Part shown: positions 9,941-18,666 of the stretch, one piece after another
How positions within the stretch are numbered: position 1 is the stretch's first letter
Layout: each line of letters starts with the position of its first letter
From: Methylococcaceae bacterium
Lineage (GTDB): Bacteria > Pseudomonadota > Gammaproteobacteria > Methylococcales > Methylomonadaceae
Length of the DNA: 64,000 nt
Direction: 5' to 3'
Assembly (NCBI GenBank): GCA_030693065.1
Contig: JAUYBL010000017.1
Span: 25,271 to 89,270 of the forward strand
The notes under the pieces: generated by a model
The model's input: only the letters and a program-made list of their open reading frames with translations
The model's database searches: none
What the model was told of the DNA's origin: nothing
Position numbers and translations under genes: made by a program

Positions 9941-11700
9941 TACATTGCTTCAGGTGCCGTGATATTTAACAAACTTAATCCGTTTGCCAATACCTGTTTC
10001 ACTGCACAAATAAGATTTAACCTGGCGTTACGAATAATCTCATCATCAACCAAAAACTGATGCGCGTTGTAATAAGTATGAAATTCGTTAGCTAAATCGC
10101 GTAAATAATGAATCAATTGGTGCGGCTCATAACTTAACGCTGCACGCTCCAACGCCTCTGGATAACGCGTTAAGGTAGTCAACAATGCAGTTTCGTGGTC
10201 TTCAGTCAATACCGGCAGATTGTCCATACCTAACGGCTGATCTCTTATTAAGCTTTTTTCGTCCAACTGGCGCAAAACACTGCAAACTCTGGCATGGGCA
10301 TACTGCACGTAAAACACTGGATTTTCGCTGGATTTTGAGGTCGCTAATTGCAAATCGAAATCCATGTGTTGCTCAGATCTCCGCATCATATAAAAAAACC
10401 TAGCAGCATCTTTACCCACTTCATTACGCAACTGCCGTAGCGTAACAAACTCGCCGGAACGCGTGGACATTTGCACCCGTTCTTCACCACGATACAGCGT
10501 GGCAAATTGCACCAATAGAACCGTTAGTTTTGCTTGATCTGCGCCTAAAGCCAGCATGGCTGCTCGTACTCGAGGAATATAGCCATGATGATCGGCACCC
10601 CAAATATCGATAATTTGATCAAAGCCGCGATCCAGCTTATTCATGTGATACGCAATATCAGAAGCAAAATAGGTCGTTTGGCCGTTTTCACGCACCACAA
10701 CTCTATCTTTTTCATCACCCAACTGACTTGAGGCAAACCACGTAGCGCCGTCTTGCTCATAAAGATGACCACCAGCACGCAAGCGTTCTAACGCTTTTTG
10801 CACGGAGCCATCATCCATTAGCTGACGTTCTGAAAACCATTTCTGATAATCAACGCCAAATTCCTTTAGATCCGCTCGAATATCTTCCAGAATGTTATCT
10901 AAACCTATTTGGAAAAAATCCCGATACAACGCTGGCCCCAACAAAGTTTTGGTCCGTGCGATAAGCGCATCAATATGAAGCTCTTTATCGCCACCTTGAG
11001 GTTCATCAGCAGGAATATTTTCAAACACCAGTTCAGCTGGACGGCGATAGTCGTTGGCAGATGCTCTATGAATATCCGCGGCAATTTCACGCACATAATC
11101 ACCCCGATAGCCATTACTGGGAAATAACACTCGCTCACCGCATTCTTCTTGATAACGCAGCCAAATACTGGTTGCCAAAATATCCATCTGACGACCGGCA
11201 TCATTGACGTAATACTCACGATGCACAGCAAAACCGACTGCCTCAAGTAAATCAGCAACCGCGGAGCCATAAGCTGCGCCACGACCATGTCCCACATGTA
11301 AAGGGCCGGTCGGATTAGCAGATACAAACTCAACTTGCACTTTTTTGCCAATCCCAATTTTGCTTAAGCCATAAGCATGACCTTGCTGATGGATCTGTCT
11401 AACAATTTGATATTGAGTACTGGGATCTATAAAGAAATTAATGAATCCAGGTCCCGCTAACTCTACTTTGATAACAGCATCATCTTGCGGCAATGCGGCA
11501 ATGATTTGCTCAGCTATTTGACGTGGATTAGTTTTGGCAGGCTTTGCCAGCAGCAAGGCTAAATTAGTCGCAAAGTCGCCGTGTTGCGCGTCTTTTGTGC
11601 GCTCAATTGCAATATTGACAGTGATGTCCTGACCAAGAATATCTTGGCTTTTCAGCGTTTCGACGGCTTGCAGGAGAAGTGCTTCTAGCTTTTTTTTCAT
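9940..11700 (-). CDS. argS: Arginyl-tRNA synthetase
   Basis: A 586-residue class I aminoacyl-tRNA synthetase that charges tRNA-Arg. Domains in order: N-terminal Arg_tRNA_synt_N, the catalytic Rossmann fold with the HIGH-type motif HVGHGRG (near residue 130), the MSTR segment ([11 protein letters not shown]) in place of KMSKS as in other ArgS, and the C-terminal DALR anticodon-binding domain rich in helices. The length equals the usual bacterial length. It starts with an ATG next to a lysine run. The downstream SPOR gene overlaps its stop by one base. Confidence 0.97.
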   Translation of the reverse strand: MKKKLEALLLQAVETLKSQDILGQDITVNIAIERTKDAQHGDFATNLALLLAKPAKTNPRQIAEQIIAALPQDDAVIKVELAGPGFINFFIDPSTQYQIVRQIHQQGHAYGLSKIGIGKKVQVEFVSANPTGPLHVGHGRGAAYGSAVADLLEAVGFAVHREYYVNDAGRQMDILATSIWLRYQEECGERVLFPSNGYRGDYVREIAADIHRASANDYRRPAELVFENIPADEPQGGDKELHIDALIARTKTLLGPALYRDFFQIGLDNILEDIRADLKEFGVDYQKWFSERQLMDDGSVQKALERLRAGGHLYEQDGATWFASSQLGDEKDRVVVRENGQTTYFASDIAYHMNKLDRGFDQIIDIWGADHHGYIPRVRAAMLALGADQAKLTVLLVQFATLYRGEERVQMSTRSGEFVTLRQLRNEVGKDAARFFYMMRRSEQHMDFDLQLATSKSSENPVFYVQYAHARVCSVLRQLDEKSLIRDQPLGMDNLPVLTEDHETALLTTLTRYPEALERAALSYEPHQLIHYLRDLANEFHTYYNAHQFLVDDEIIRNARLNLICAVKQVLANGLSLLNITAPEAM

Positions 11701-11971
11701 TGCTACGTTATGTGGATAAGATCAAGTAAACAGGCGGGCATTATCCATTAAAACCGTCCGATTATCCATTCAAAGAACGTGGTTAGAGCAGTATCTACAG
11801 CCAATCAATAACTAACAGTTATATACGCTGCGGCAATATGCCACATTGCCCTGACTAAGTTAAGACGCTAGACTCGTTTTCGCTCAGTTTGCACTCAACA
11901 CGAAATTATAATCCTTCGAGTTTATCTCAACGGGCCGTCAACAAGCCCCCCCCCTTCCAACCGAGGTCATC

Positions 11972-12715
11972 ATGAAACGCAAATACCAATCGAAAGACTT
12001 CAACCACACAAATCATCAAGAACTCAGCAAAAAAACAGCCTTCCATGAAGCGGGACACGCTGCTGCAATTTATCTTGGCAACAAAGCAAAACAACTGCCG
12101 CCAGTGTTTTTTCAGATATTGATTACCGAATTGGCTAATGATTTACAAGCTCCTCAAAAACCTAATGAAAACTACGTTGCTATTGTCGAAGGTGGCCGTT
12201 TAATCCATACGCTTCCCTGCTCAGTTGAACAAGCCATCAATGATTTTTCACCGGCACAGCAACAAGCCTACCAACTCGCCTTTGAGGCAGACATCATTAA
12301 CATGCTTGCAGGCCCATTAGCAGAAGCACAGTATGTTGCCTTACGTGACGACGAACCCATTAACCCGCATTTGGTTAATTTTGACGCCCTAAAAAATTAC
12401 GGTGGCTCAGCTGATATTGAAGCAGTTAATGATTACCTTAATTGTTTTATCGCTTGCCCTGAGCAGCGCCAAGACAAAGTAACCGAATTATTTATTGCTG
12501 CATTTAATTTCGTTACAGATAAAGACAATTGGCAAGCAATTACAGCGGTGGCCACTCACTTGTTGGCGGAGCCTAAAAACGTCATCAGCTGCGAAGAAGT
12601 CATGGCGGTTATCGAAAATGTTATTTATAAACAAGCCGCCTTCAAACTCAAAAATGACTGGTTATCGGGCTTTACCCGTAAGACCTGGCACCAAACAGAG
12701 CTGTCCCTACCCTAA
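11972..12715 (+). CDS. Stand-alone M41 (FtsH)-like zinc metallopeptidase domain protein
   Basis: A 247-residue protein without an AAA+ domain or membrane segment. Near its N-terminus it carries HEAGH (His25, Glu26, His29), the zinc-binding and catalytic motif of M41 peptidases such as FtsH. Further on, NMLAGPLAEAQ resembles the FtsH segment LGGRAAEE, and GGSADIEAVNDYL (Asp148) resembles the FtsH segment with the third zinc ligand (GA-x-ND-x-x-x-AT). The spacing between HEAGH and this Asp is longer than in FtsH. It could be a soluble cytoplasmic protease that lacks its unfoldase, or a regulator. A GAGG ribosome-binding site precedes the ATG. It overlaps the 3' end of the convergent YggS gene by 44 bp. 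Family inferred from motifs only. Confidence 0.7.
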   Translation: MKRKYQSKDFNHTNHQELSKKTAFHEAGHAAAIYLGNKAKQLPPVFFQILITELANDLQAPQKPNENYVAIVEGGRLIHTLPCSVEQAINDFSPAQQQAYQLAFEADIINMLAGPLAEAQYVALRDDEPINPHLVNFDALKNYGGSADIEAVNDYLNCFIACPEQRQDKVTELFIAAFNFVTDKDNWQAITAVATHLLAEPKNVISCEEVMAVIENVIYKQAAFKLKNDWLSGFTRKTWHQTELSLP

Positions 12716-13349
12716 CCAGGGTGGATCCTTCGGCAATCGCTGCTTCTAAGTCGTCTGACATACCCATCGAAAAGGTATCTAGTTGCGGACAAGCTAACTG
12801 ACCGACTGCTTTATATAACCTCCGATACGGTAAACGCTGCCGTTCAAACTCTTGCTCTGGCGAAGGAATTGCCATTACTCCCCGTAGTTTCAACCGGGGC
12901 AACTCGGCTATCTGTGCGCATAAATCCGGAAGCTCATCCAAACTGATACCTGCCTTGCTAGATTCCTCGCTGATATTTACCTGTAAACAAATATTTAGAG
13001 GTTGTTGAGAATCTAGGCGTTGCGCACTCAGCCGTTGAGCTATCTTAAAACTGTCGACACTGTGGACCCAATCAAAGTGCGCTGCCAAGGCTTTGGTTTT
13101 ATTGGATTGAATGGGGCCAATAAAATGCCAAGTTATATTGAAAGCGCCCAACGCTTGTTGCTTTTGCAACGCCTCTTGACAGTAATTTTCGCCGAAATGC
13201 CGCTGCCCGGCTCGATAAGCGGCGGCAATATCTTCCACTGGTTTAGTTTTACTAACCGCCAATAACACTACAGATCCAGGCTTTCGATGATAATTGATTT
13301 CTGCTTGTGTGATTTGCGAGCGAACTTGCTCAAGTCTGTCGTTAATCAT
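12672..13349 (-). CDS. yggS: YggS/PROSC-family PLP-binding protein
   Basis: About 225 residues with the alanine-racemase-like TIM-barrel fold of PLP homeostasis proteins. The family segments are present: LLAVSKTKP with the PLP Lys, GENYCQEALQK, WHFIGPIQSNK, SVDSFKIA, and a C-terminal SMGMSDDLEAAIAEGSTLVRVG(T) phosphate-binding region. It binds PLP and buffers vitamin B6 rather than catalysing a known reaction. The frame is open to a TTG at 13376, but the ATG at 13349 (MINDRLEQV) fits the family length and is preferred. It is divergent from pilT, a neighbourhood found in many gammaproteobacteria. Confidence 0.92.
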   Translation of the reverse strand: MINDRLEQVRSQITQAEINYHRKPGSVVLLAVSKTKPVEDIAAAYRAGQRHFGENYCQEALQKQQALGAFNITWHFIGPIQSNKTKALAAHFDWVHSVDSFKIAQRLSAQRLDSQQPLNICLQVNISEESSKAGISLDELPDLCAQIAELPRLKLRGVMAIPSPEQEFERQRLPYRRLYKAVGQLACPQLDTFSMGMSDDLEAAIAEGSTLVRVGTALFGARSYG

Positions 13350-13465
13350 AATGTTTACAAAAATTTGAATACGCAAAACCGGTTATTAGACAACGCAGCT
13401 TCAAAAAAACCAATAGTTGAGCTAATGTTGATGGCATTGCAATTACTTCTTTTTATGAGGATCTT

Positions 13466-14503
13466 ATGGATATCGCCGAGCTACTCGCCTTTTCCGTTAA
13501 AAACAATGCGTCAGATTTACATCTATCAGCTGGCCTACCACCGATGATTCGTGTTGATGGGGATATAAGACGCATCAATATCCCAGCTTTAGAGCATAAG
13601 GAAGTTCATCGACTAATTTATGACATCATGAACGATAAGCAGCGTCGTGATTACGAAGAATTCCTGGAAACCGACTTTTCCTTTGCTTTACCCGGCGTAG
13701 CTCGGTTCCGTGTTAATGCCTTCAACCAGGAACGTGGCGCTGCGGGCGTGTTCAGAACCATTCCTTCCAAGGTTTTAAGCTTGGAAGATTTAAACGCACC
13801 CAAATTTTTCGAAGAGTTATGTAAAAAACCCCGCGGTTTGATTTTGGTTACCGGCCCTACCGGCTCAGGCAAATCAACCACGTTGGCGGCAATGATCAAT
13901 CATATCAACACCAATGATTATGCCCACATCCTCACTGTCGAAGACCCTATAGAATTTGTCCATGAAAGTCAGAAGTGCTTAATAAACCAACGCGAAGTCC
14001 ATAGAGACACTCACGGTTTTACCGAAGCCTTGCGGTCTGCCTTGCGTGAAGACCCAGATATTATTCTAGTGGGTGAAATGCGTGATCTTGAAACCATTCG
14101 TTTGGCACTTACTGCAGCCGAAACGGGTCACTTAGTATTTGGTACGTTGCATACTACCTCAGCGGCAAAAACTATCGACCGTATTATCGACGTATTTCCG
14201 GCCGCCGAAAAAGACATGATCCGCTCCATGCTGTCAGAATCGTTGCAAGCCGTTATTTCACAAACACTACTTAAAAAAATTGGCGGAGGCCGCGTTGCTG
14301 CTCACGAAATCATGGTCGGCACTTCAGCCATCAAAAACCTAATCCGAGAAGCCAAAGTGGCGCAAATGTATTCAGCCATTCAAACCGGCCGTAAAGATGG
14401 CATGCAGACCTTAGATCAAAATCTCAAGGAACTTGTGGATAAAGGTCTGATAGCACCCAAAACAGCGATGGCAAAAGCCATTAACAAAGATACTTTCCGC
14501 TAG
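13466..14503 (+). CDS. pilT: Type IV pilus retraction ATPase PilT
   Basis: A 345-residue secretion-type ATPase that drives pilus retraction and twitching motility from the cytoplasmic side of the inner membrane. Walker A GPTGSGKST has Lys136, as in characterised PilT; the Asp box (VEDPIEFVHE), Walker B (DIILVGEMRD) and His box (TGHLVFGTLHT) are complete, and the C-terminal helical region is full length. An AGGA ribosome-binding site precedes the ATG. pilU follows after eight bases, so the two form an operon. Confidence 0.97.
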   Translation: MDIAELLAFSVKNNASDLHLSAGLPPMIRVDGDIRRINIPALEHKEVHRLIYDIMNDKQRRDYEEFLETDFSFALPGVARFRVNAFNQERGAAGVFRTIPSKVLSLEDLNAPKFFEELCKKPRGLILVTGPTGSGKSTTLAAMINHINTNDYAHILTVEDPIEFVHESQKCLINQREVHRDTHGFTEALRSALREDPDIILVGEMRDLETIRLALTAAETGHLVFGTLHTTSAAKTIDRIIDVFPAAEKDMIRSMLSESLQAVISQTLLKKIGGGRVAAHEIMVGTSAIKNLIREAKVAQMYSAIQTGRKDGMQTLDQNLKELVDKGLIAPKTAMAKAINKDTFR

Positions 14504-14511
14504 GTGAAGCC

Positions 14512-15645
14512 ATGGACTTTGACGCGCTGCTAGCCTTAATGGTACAAAAAAAAGCCTCTGATTTATTTATCACCGCAGGCCGAGCACCAACAATGAAGGT
14601 CGATGGTTCACTGGTCGAATTATCTAAAACCGCATTAACACCAGAACAATCACTAAAAATTGTCCTGGGCGTAATGAACATAAATCAACGCAACGAATTT
14701 GAGAATACCAAAGAATGCCAATTTGCTATCGGCATTAAAGACATGGGCCGATTTAGGGTGAGCGCATTTACTCAGCGCGATTCGGCGGGCATGGTATTAC
14801 GACGTATTGAAAACCAAATCCCTGATGCCGATGAGCTGAACTTACCCCCCATTTTGAAAGAGCTCATCATGAAAAAACGTGGGCTACTAATCTTTGTGGG
14901 CGGCACTGGCACTGGTAAATCGACTTCTTTGGCATCATTAATTAAATACCGCAACCAAAACAGCAGCGGCCACATTATTACCATTGAAGATCCCATTGAG
15001 TTTCAACATCCACATTTAGGCTGCATCGTCACCCAGCGCGAAGTGGGTTTAGATACGGAATCTTACGAAGTAGCCTTAAAAAACACGCTGCGCCAAGCAC
15101 CCGATGTGATTTTAATTGGCGAAATTAGAACCCGAGAAACTATGCAAAACGCCATCACCTTTGCGGAAACCGGGCACTTATGCTTGTCTACTTTACATGC
15201 CAATAACGCTAATCAGGCTCTGGACAGAATTCTGCACTTTTTTCCAGATGAAATGCATAGTCAACTATTGATGGATTTATCCTTAAATCTTCGCGGCATC
15301 ATTGCTCAACAATTAATCAAACGAGAAGATGAAAAAGGCCGCTACCCGGCTATCGAAATACTCATCAACACACCGTTAGCAAAGGACTATATTCGTAAAG
15401 GCGAGATTCATAAGCTGAAGGAGTTGATGAAAGACTCACGGGAACAAGGCATGCAAACTTTTGATCAAGCGCTTTACGATCTCTACAAGGCGAATAAAAT
15501 CAGCGAAAAAGATGCCCTCAACTCTGCCGACTCCCAAAATGAAGTACGCTTAATGATTAAACTGGGCAATGTCGATCCTGCAAGCCTAAACAATAACGAC
15601 ATGATTTTGACTGAAGCCGATCAAGACAAAGGCTCAATTTATTAA
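14512..15645 (+). CDS. pilU: Type IV pilus retraction accessory ATPase PilU
   Basis: A 377-residue PilT paralogue. Walker A is GGTGTGKST with Lys136; the Asp box (TIEDPIEFQHP), Walker B (DVILIGEIRT) and His box (ETGHLCLSTLH) are intact. PilU works together with PilT and increases retraction force in other species. It has the longer C-terminal tail usual for PilU compared with PilT. The AGGTGA ribosome-binding site lies across the pilT stop codon. A terminator-like hairpin follows the stop. Confidence 0.95.
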   Translation: MDFDALLALMVQKKASDLFITAGRAPTMKVDGSLVELSKTALTPEQSLKIVLGVMNINQRNEFENTKECQFAIGIKDMGRFRVSAFTQRDSAGMVLRRIENQIPDADELNLPPILKELIMKKRGLLIFVGGTGTGKSTSLASLIKYRNQNSSGHIITIEDPIEFQHPHLGCIVTQREVGLDTESYEVALKNTLRQAPDVILIGEIRTRETMQNAITFAETGHLCLSTLHANNANQALDRILHFFPDEMHSQLLMDLSLNLRGIIAQQLIKREDEKGRYPAIEILINTPLAKDYIRKGEIHKLKELMKDSREQGMQTFDQALYDLYKANKISEKDALNSADSQNEVRLMIKLGNVDPASLNNNDMILTEADQDKGSIY

Positions 15646-15656
15646 CCCCTTTTTTA

Positions 15657-15689
15657 AAGGTTGTCAGTACATCTGTTACAGACAACCTT
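15657..15689 (+). terminator. Terminator-like hairpin after pilU
   Basis: A 9-bp stem (AAGGTTGTC with GACAACCTT) and a 15-base loop, followed by a weak T-rich stretch (TATCTTTCT). Confidence 0.6.
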
Positions 15690-15799
15690 ATCTTTCTCCA
15701 ATTAACGGATAACCAACGGGATGATAGAAGATTGCTTTATTGCAGTTTTCGGGTAAAACAAGCAGCATCATACGTCTAGCCTTTCCTGTTGAAATATCT

Positions 15800-16708
15800 A
15801 TGAACATACTAATTACTGGCGGCACCGGCTTTATTGGCAGCAAATTAACCACCAGCCTCATTAAACAGGGTCACAATATAACGATATTGAGTCGTGATTC
15901 TAATAAAGTTTCCGCAATTTTCGGCTCAACGGTTACTGCTTTATCTAACCTTCGACTGCTGACTCCCGACTCTTCTTATCAAGTTATTATTAATCTGGCT
16001 GGCGCACCTATTTTTGATGCCCGGTGGAGCGATGCTCGCAAACAGCTACTCAGAAATAGCCGTATCGATTTAACTACTCAGTTAGTTAAAAGCATGTCAT
16101 GTATGAACATTAAACCTGACGTTTTTATTAGTGGCTCTGCCATTGGCTATTACGGCGACCAAGGAGATACGATCCTCAATGAGCAATCTGCAACCCAAGC
16201 AGATTTTTCTCAACAACTTTGCGCCGATTGGGAAGCCGCCGCCATTTCGGCTGAGAAGTATGGCATCAGAGTATGTCTAATCAGGACGGGACTTGTGATT
16301 GCCGATGGCGGCGGCTTATTACAACGGATGCTGCTGCCATTCCGTTTAGGTCTAGGTGGGCGCTTAGGGGAAGGCAAACAATGGATGTCTTGGATACATC
16401 GACAAGACTGGATTGCCATCGCTGAAGCCATGATTGCCGACAATTCCATGCACGGTGCCTACAACGCAACGGCACCCAATCCAGTTACCAATACTGAATT
16501 TACGAAAACCCTGGCTGCTTGTTTGCAACGCCCCGCCCTGTTACCTGTTCCGGCTTGGCTATTAAAAACGCTGCTTGGAGAAATGTCCGGATTAGTCCTT
16601 GGCAGTCAACGTGTCATTCCCGACCGGTTGCTAGCTCAAGGCTTTAAGTTTCAATACCAAAATCTTGCCGACGCTATCACTAACGCGCTGCATCCGGAAA
16701 ATGACTAA
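15800..16708 (+). CDS. TIGR01777-family NAD(P)-dependent epimerase (YfcH-like)
   Basis: About 302 residues of an extended short-chain dehydrogenase/epimerase. The N-terminal dinucleotide-binding motif is GGTGFIG; VINLAGAPI and the GSAIGYYGD segment with the active-site Tyr follow, then GGGLLQRMLLPFRLGLGGRLG and the C-terminal DUF1731-type region (PVPAWLLKTLLGEMSGLVLGSQR). The family is widespread; the substrate is unknown, although some members act in cell-division or envelope contexts. The frame extends to a TTG at 15740, but the ATG at 15800 places the Rossmann motif at the N-terminus as expected. The next gene starts inside its last codons. Confidence 0.88.
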   Translation: MNILITGGTGFIGSKLTTSLIKQGHNITILSRDSNKVSAIFGSTVTALSNLRLLTPDSSYQVIINLAGAPIFDARWSDARKQLLRNSRIDLTTQLVKSMSCMNIKPDVFISGSAIGYYGDQGDTILNEQSATQADFSQQLCADWEAAAISAEKYGIRVCLIRTGLVIADGGGLLQRMLLPFRLGLGGRLGEGKQWMSWIHRQDWIAIAEAMIADNSMHGAYNATAPNPVTNTEFTKTLAACLQRPALLPVPAWLLKTLLGEMSGLVLGSQRVIPDRLLAQGFKFQYQNLADAITNALHPEND

Positions 16709-16925
16709 AAATCAGATTAATCCACAGAAATTACTGTTGAGCAAATGGACCGCGGTAAGCCCCAAAAATAAGGAAAAGCATTTTCTGGTTACTCAGATTA
16801 TCAAGGATGAAGAAGATCTATCTATCGTTGCTTGCATTCTTGAAGCCGTCATTAACGGACACGAATACCAACTAAACTGGCAGGAATTAAAAATTACCTC
16901 TGTTTGGCTGCCGGGGTGGAAGTAG
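16701..16925 (+). CDS. Small Trp-rich TIGR02450-family protein
   Basis: A 74-residue basic protein that begins MTKNQINPQKLLLSKWTAV and ends in TSVWLPGWK, the conserved ends of the TIGR02450 Trp-rich family. Function is unknown. Its ATG lies within the last codons of the epimerase gene (8-bp overlap), so the two are translationally coupled. The same frame is open further upstream, but the conserved start fits the ATG at 16701. Confidence 0.8.
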   Translation: MTKNQINPQKLLLSKWTAVSPKNKEKHFLVTQIIKDEEDLSIVACILEAVINGHEYQLNWQELKITSVWLPGWK

Positions 16926-17083
16926 CTACCTCTTACCAAAAAAAATCATCTGTCATTATCTTCTGACTAGCGTCGGCAAAACACGATGCTATTTATTTTG
17001 AATAGTGATGATGCCACGCATATCAAGCGATCACTTAATTGCCCGTGTTAATTTGCCACAGCGCCCCACGCATTTAACAACTA

Positions 17084-17102
17084 TGTTCGATAGCGTACAG
17101 AC
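17084..17102 (+). promoter_or_regulatory. Operator-like site 1 (upstream of CsbD gene 1)
   Basis: TGTTCGATAGCGTACAGAC matches the 19-bp consensus TGTKCGMTANCGNACMGAC seen eleven times in the window. The first 16 bases are palindromic and the trailing GAC is on the gene side. It lies 107 bp before the csbD ATG at 17210. Confidence 0.75.
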
Positions 17103-17133
17103 TACGCTCAGTCTTAACTGTATTGTTTTATCC

Positions 17134-17189
17134 AAGCGCTGGATGTCAAACATCCTTCTACGCTTCAGTCATGGTCATTTGGTCATGAC
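17134..17189 (+). promoter_or_regulatory. Two-hairpin leader of CsbD gene 1
   Basis: Two hairpins lie between operator site 1 and the gene: AAGCG..GGATG with CATCC..CGCTT (17134-17165), then GTCATG with CATGAC (17168-17189). The CsbD gene at 21297 has hairpins at matching places but with different sequence. Possible mRNA structure; not tested. Confidence 0.45.
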
Positions 17190-17209
17190 ATAATTATCAG
17201 GAGACAGTG

Positions 17210-17386
17210 ATGAACAAAGATCAAGTTAAAGGCAAAGTAGACGAAGTTAAAGGCAAAGTTAAAGAAGCCGCTGGCGTGTTATTGGATGATAAAGGCTTGG
17301 AAATAGAGGGTAACGTCCAAAAAAACATTGGCAAGGTTCAAGGTAAAGTCGGCGATCTTAAAGAAGACCTTAAAGACAGCCTCTAA
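17210..17386 (+). CDS. CsbD-family stress protein 1
   Basis: A 58-residue hydrophilic protein starting MNKDQVKGKVDEVKGKVKEA, typical of the CsbD family: short, charged, Lys/Glu-rich, helical and repetitive. In other bacteria these are general-stress proteins without known biochemistry. An excellent AGGAGA ribosome-binding site precedes the ATG. It has no signal peptide, so it is cytoplasmic. It is about 65 percent identical by eye to the CsbD copy at 21297, and the leaders of the two genes are also related, so this is a duplication of gene plus promoter. The 19-bp operator and a two-hairpin leader lie upstream. Confidence 0.9.
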   Translation: MNKDQVKGKVDEVKGKVKEAAGVLLDDKGLEIEGNVQKNIGKVQGKVGDLKEDLKDSL

Positions 17387-17412
17387 CTTAAGCAAAGTTA
17401 AACAATCCGTAG

Positions 17413-17439
17413 GATGGGTAGAGCATCGCGAAACCCATC
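17413..17439. repeat. Short REP-like palindrome
   Basis: GATGGGT and ACCCATC flank AGAGCATCGCGAA. This resembles the dispersed GATGGGT-agagc-gcgaa-ACCCATC palindromes of proteobacterial intergenic regions. Single copy in the window. Confidence 0.45.
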
Positions 17440-17508
17440 AGCGGCTGGATATGTGCTTTAACCGCTACCTAGCGCCGTCTGTTGATGGCCAATTAAGGAG
17501 AAGCAATC

Positions 17509-17658
17509 ATGCTTGAAACTTTAGCCGTTGTATTAGTCATCCTTTGGATACTGGGCTTGGTGTCGTCGTACACACTGGGCGGATTTATTCATATTCTTTT
17601 AGTCATCGCACTTGTTGTTGTAGTGCTGCGGGTCATTCAAGGCCGACGTGTCGTATAA
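17509..17658 (+). CDS. lmo0937-family small membrane protein
   Basis: A 49-residue protein that is almost entirely two hydrophobic helices (about residues 5-20 and 25-42) separated by SSYTLGGFIH, ending in a basic tail (RVIQGRRVV). This is the signature of the lmo0937 small membrane protein family, often found beside CsbD and other stress genes. AAGGAG lies a good distance before the ATG. Function is unknown; the neighbours suggest an envelope-stress role. It probably belongs to the CsbD-1 transcription unit. Confidence 0.85.
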   Translation: MLETLAVVLVILWILGLVSSYTLGGFIHILLVIALVVVVLRVIQGRRVV

Positions 17659-17723
17659 CACAAATTGGCAGAGTTCGGCGCTCAATACCGAACTCTAACT
17701 TTGTCATTTACTGGAGAGACGAA

Positions 17724-17942
17724 ATGAGTGGAATAAAAATGTTGGCGCTTGTCCTAATCACACTCGGCATCTTGGGACTGGTGTATGGTCAATTTAGCTA
17801 TACCCAAGAAACGCAAGAAGCCAAGATTGGGCCTATAGAGTTGACAGTTAACGATACTAAAACCGTCAATGTGCCTATTTGGGCCGGTGTAGCAGCGATT
17901 GTGGCAGGCGGCGGATTGTTGCTTGTTGCAGGCAAAAGATAA
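17724..17942 (+). CDS. DUF3185-family small membrane protein
   Basis: A 72-residue protein with two transmembrane helices (about 5-22 and 50-70) around a periplasmic or cytoplasmic loop (TQETQEAKIGPIELTVNDTKTVNVP) and a C-terminal GKR. This matches DUF3185. The frame is open far upstream, but the ATG at 17724 has a GGAGAG ribosome-binding site and begins at the conserved MSGIKMLALVL. Likely co-expressed with the two small genes before it. Confidence 0.8.
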   Translation: MSGIKMLALVLITLGILGLVYGQFSYTQETQEAKIGPIELTVNDTKTVNVPIWAGVAAIVAGGGLLLVAGKR

Positions 17943-18158
17943 GCTGGAAATTAACACAGCCCCTTTCTCCAACTTTATACAGATGACCATAAGCCATCTC
18001 TGATTTGGCGCATGCCTGTAAGTAGAACTTCCTTGAAAATCAGGCTATCAAGTGCCTAAATCAGCGTTTCTTTTATAAGACATGTCTTTTGGAGTTGGCT
18101 ATTTACATCACCCAAGACTTACTCAGTGTGTGTAGGTTTTATCCGGCATTCCATCATC

Positions 18159-18650
18159 ATGATTAAAGACACCTTTATAGTCGGTGACGTCTTAACCCAT
18201 AAGACTCATCGTAAAGCAGCGATATACGCGATATTGGGGGACTTGCTATTTATCGTACTGCCCTTGGTGGTAATTGCCATCGTCGATGTCAGTGTCGGCA
18301 GATCGATATTCGCGATCATTGAATCCCCAGAATTATCCTTTGGCTCAGCCGTGTTATTTGGACAAACAATCATCAAAGTCGTGTCGGGGTTTGCTCACAC
18401 CAAACCTTCAGGTGCTGAACAACCCATTTTCATTATCGCGCTGATCATTGTTTTCGGCTTAGTCCCGTCACTTGTCGTGTTAGCGCTATTACTCAGCATC
18501 ACCCCCGTTCCACATGACCTGCAACTTGCTCAAGCATGCATGTTTGGCTTAGGAATCTTCACTTTATTATTTTTTGGCATTCAAGGTCATGCCTTATCTC
18601 TTCGCTATGGCGGCAAACAATTAGACCGCCATGCCGACTTTCCATCTTAG
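18159..18650 (+). CDS. Unknown four-helix membrane protein
   Basis: A 163-residue protein, not recognised. It has four hydrophobic segments (about residues 20-45, 60-80, 92-120 and 130-150) and a short charged tail. The frame opens at a GTG (18126), but the ATG at 18159 (MIKDTFIVGDVL) is the more natural start. It lies 16 bp before the oleate hydratase gene, so the two probably form an operon. A membrane partner or lipid-stress role would fit but is only inference from position. Confidence 0.65.
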   Translation: MIKDTFIVGDVLTHKTHRKAAIYAILGDLLFIVLPLVVIAIVDVSVGRSIFAIIESPELSFGSAVLFGQTIIKVVSGFAHTKPSGAEQPIFIIALIIVFGLVPSLVVLALLLSITPVPHDLQLAQACMFGLGIFTLLFFGIQGHALSLRYGGKQLDRHADFPS

Positions 18651-18666
18651 TCATTAGGTAGCCAAC

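Noticed and set aside
11946..11954. Run of nine C before the M41-like gene as a phase-variation tract
   Set aside because: It lies before the ribosome-binding site, outside the coding frame, and one tract alone is weak evidence; left as unproved.
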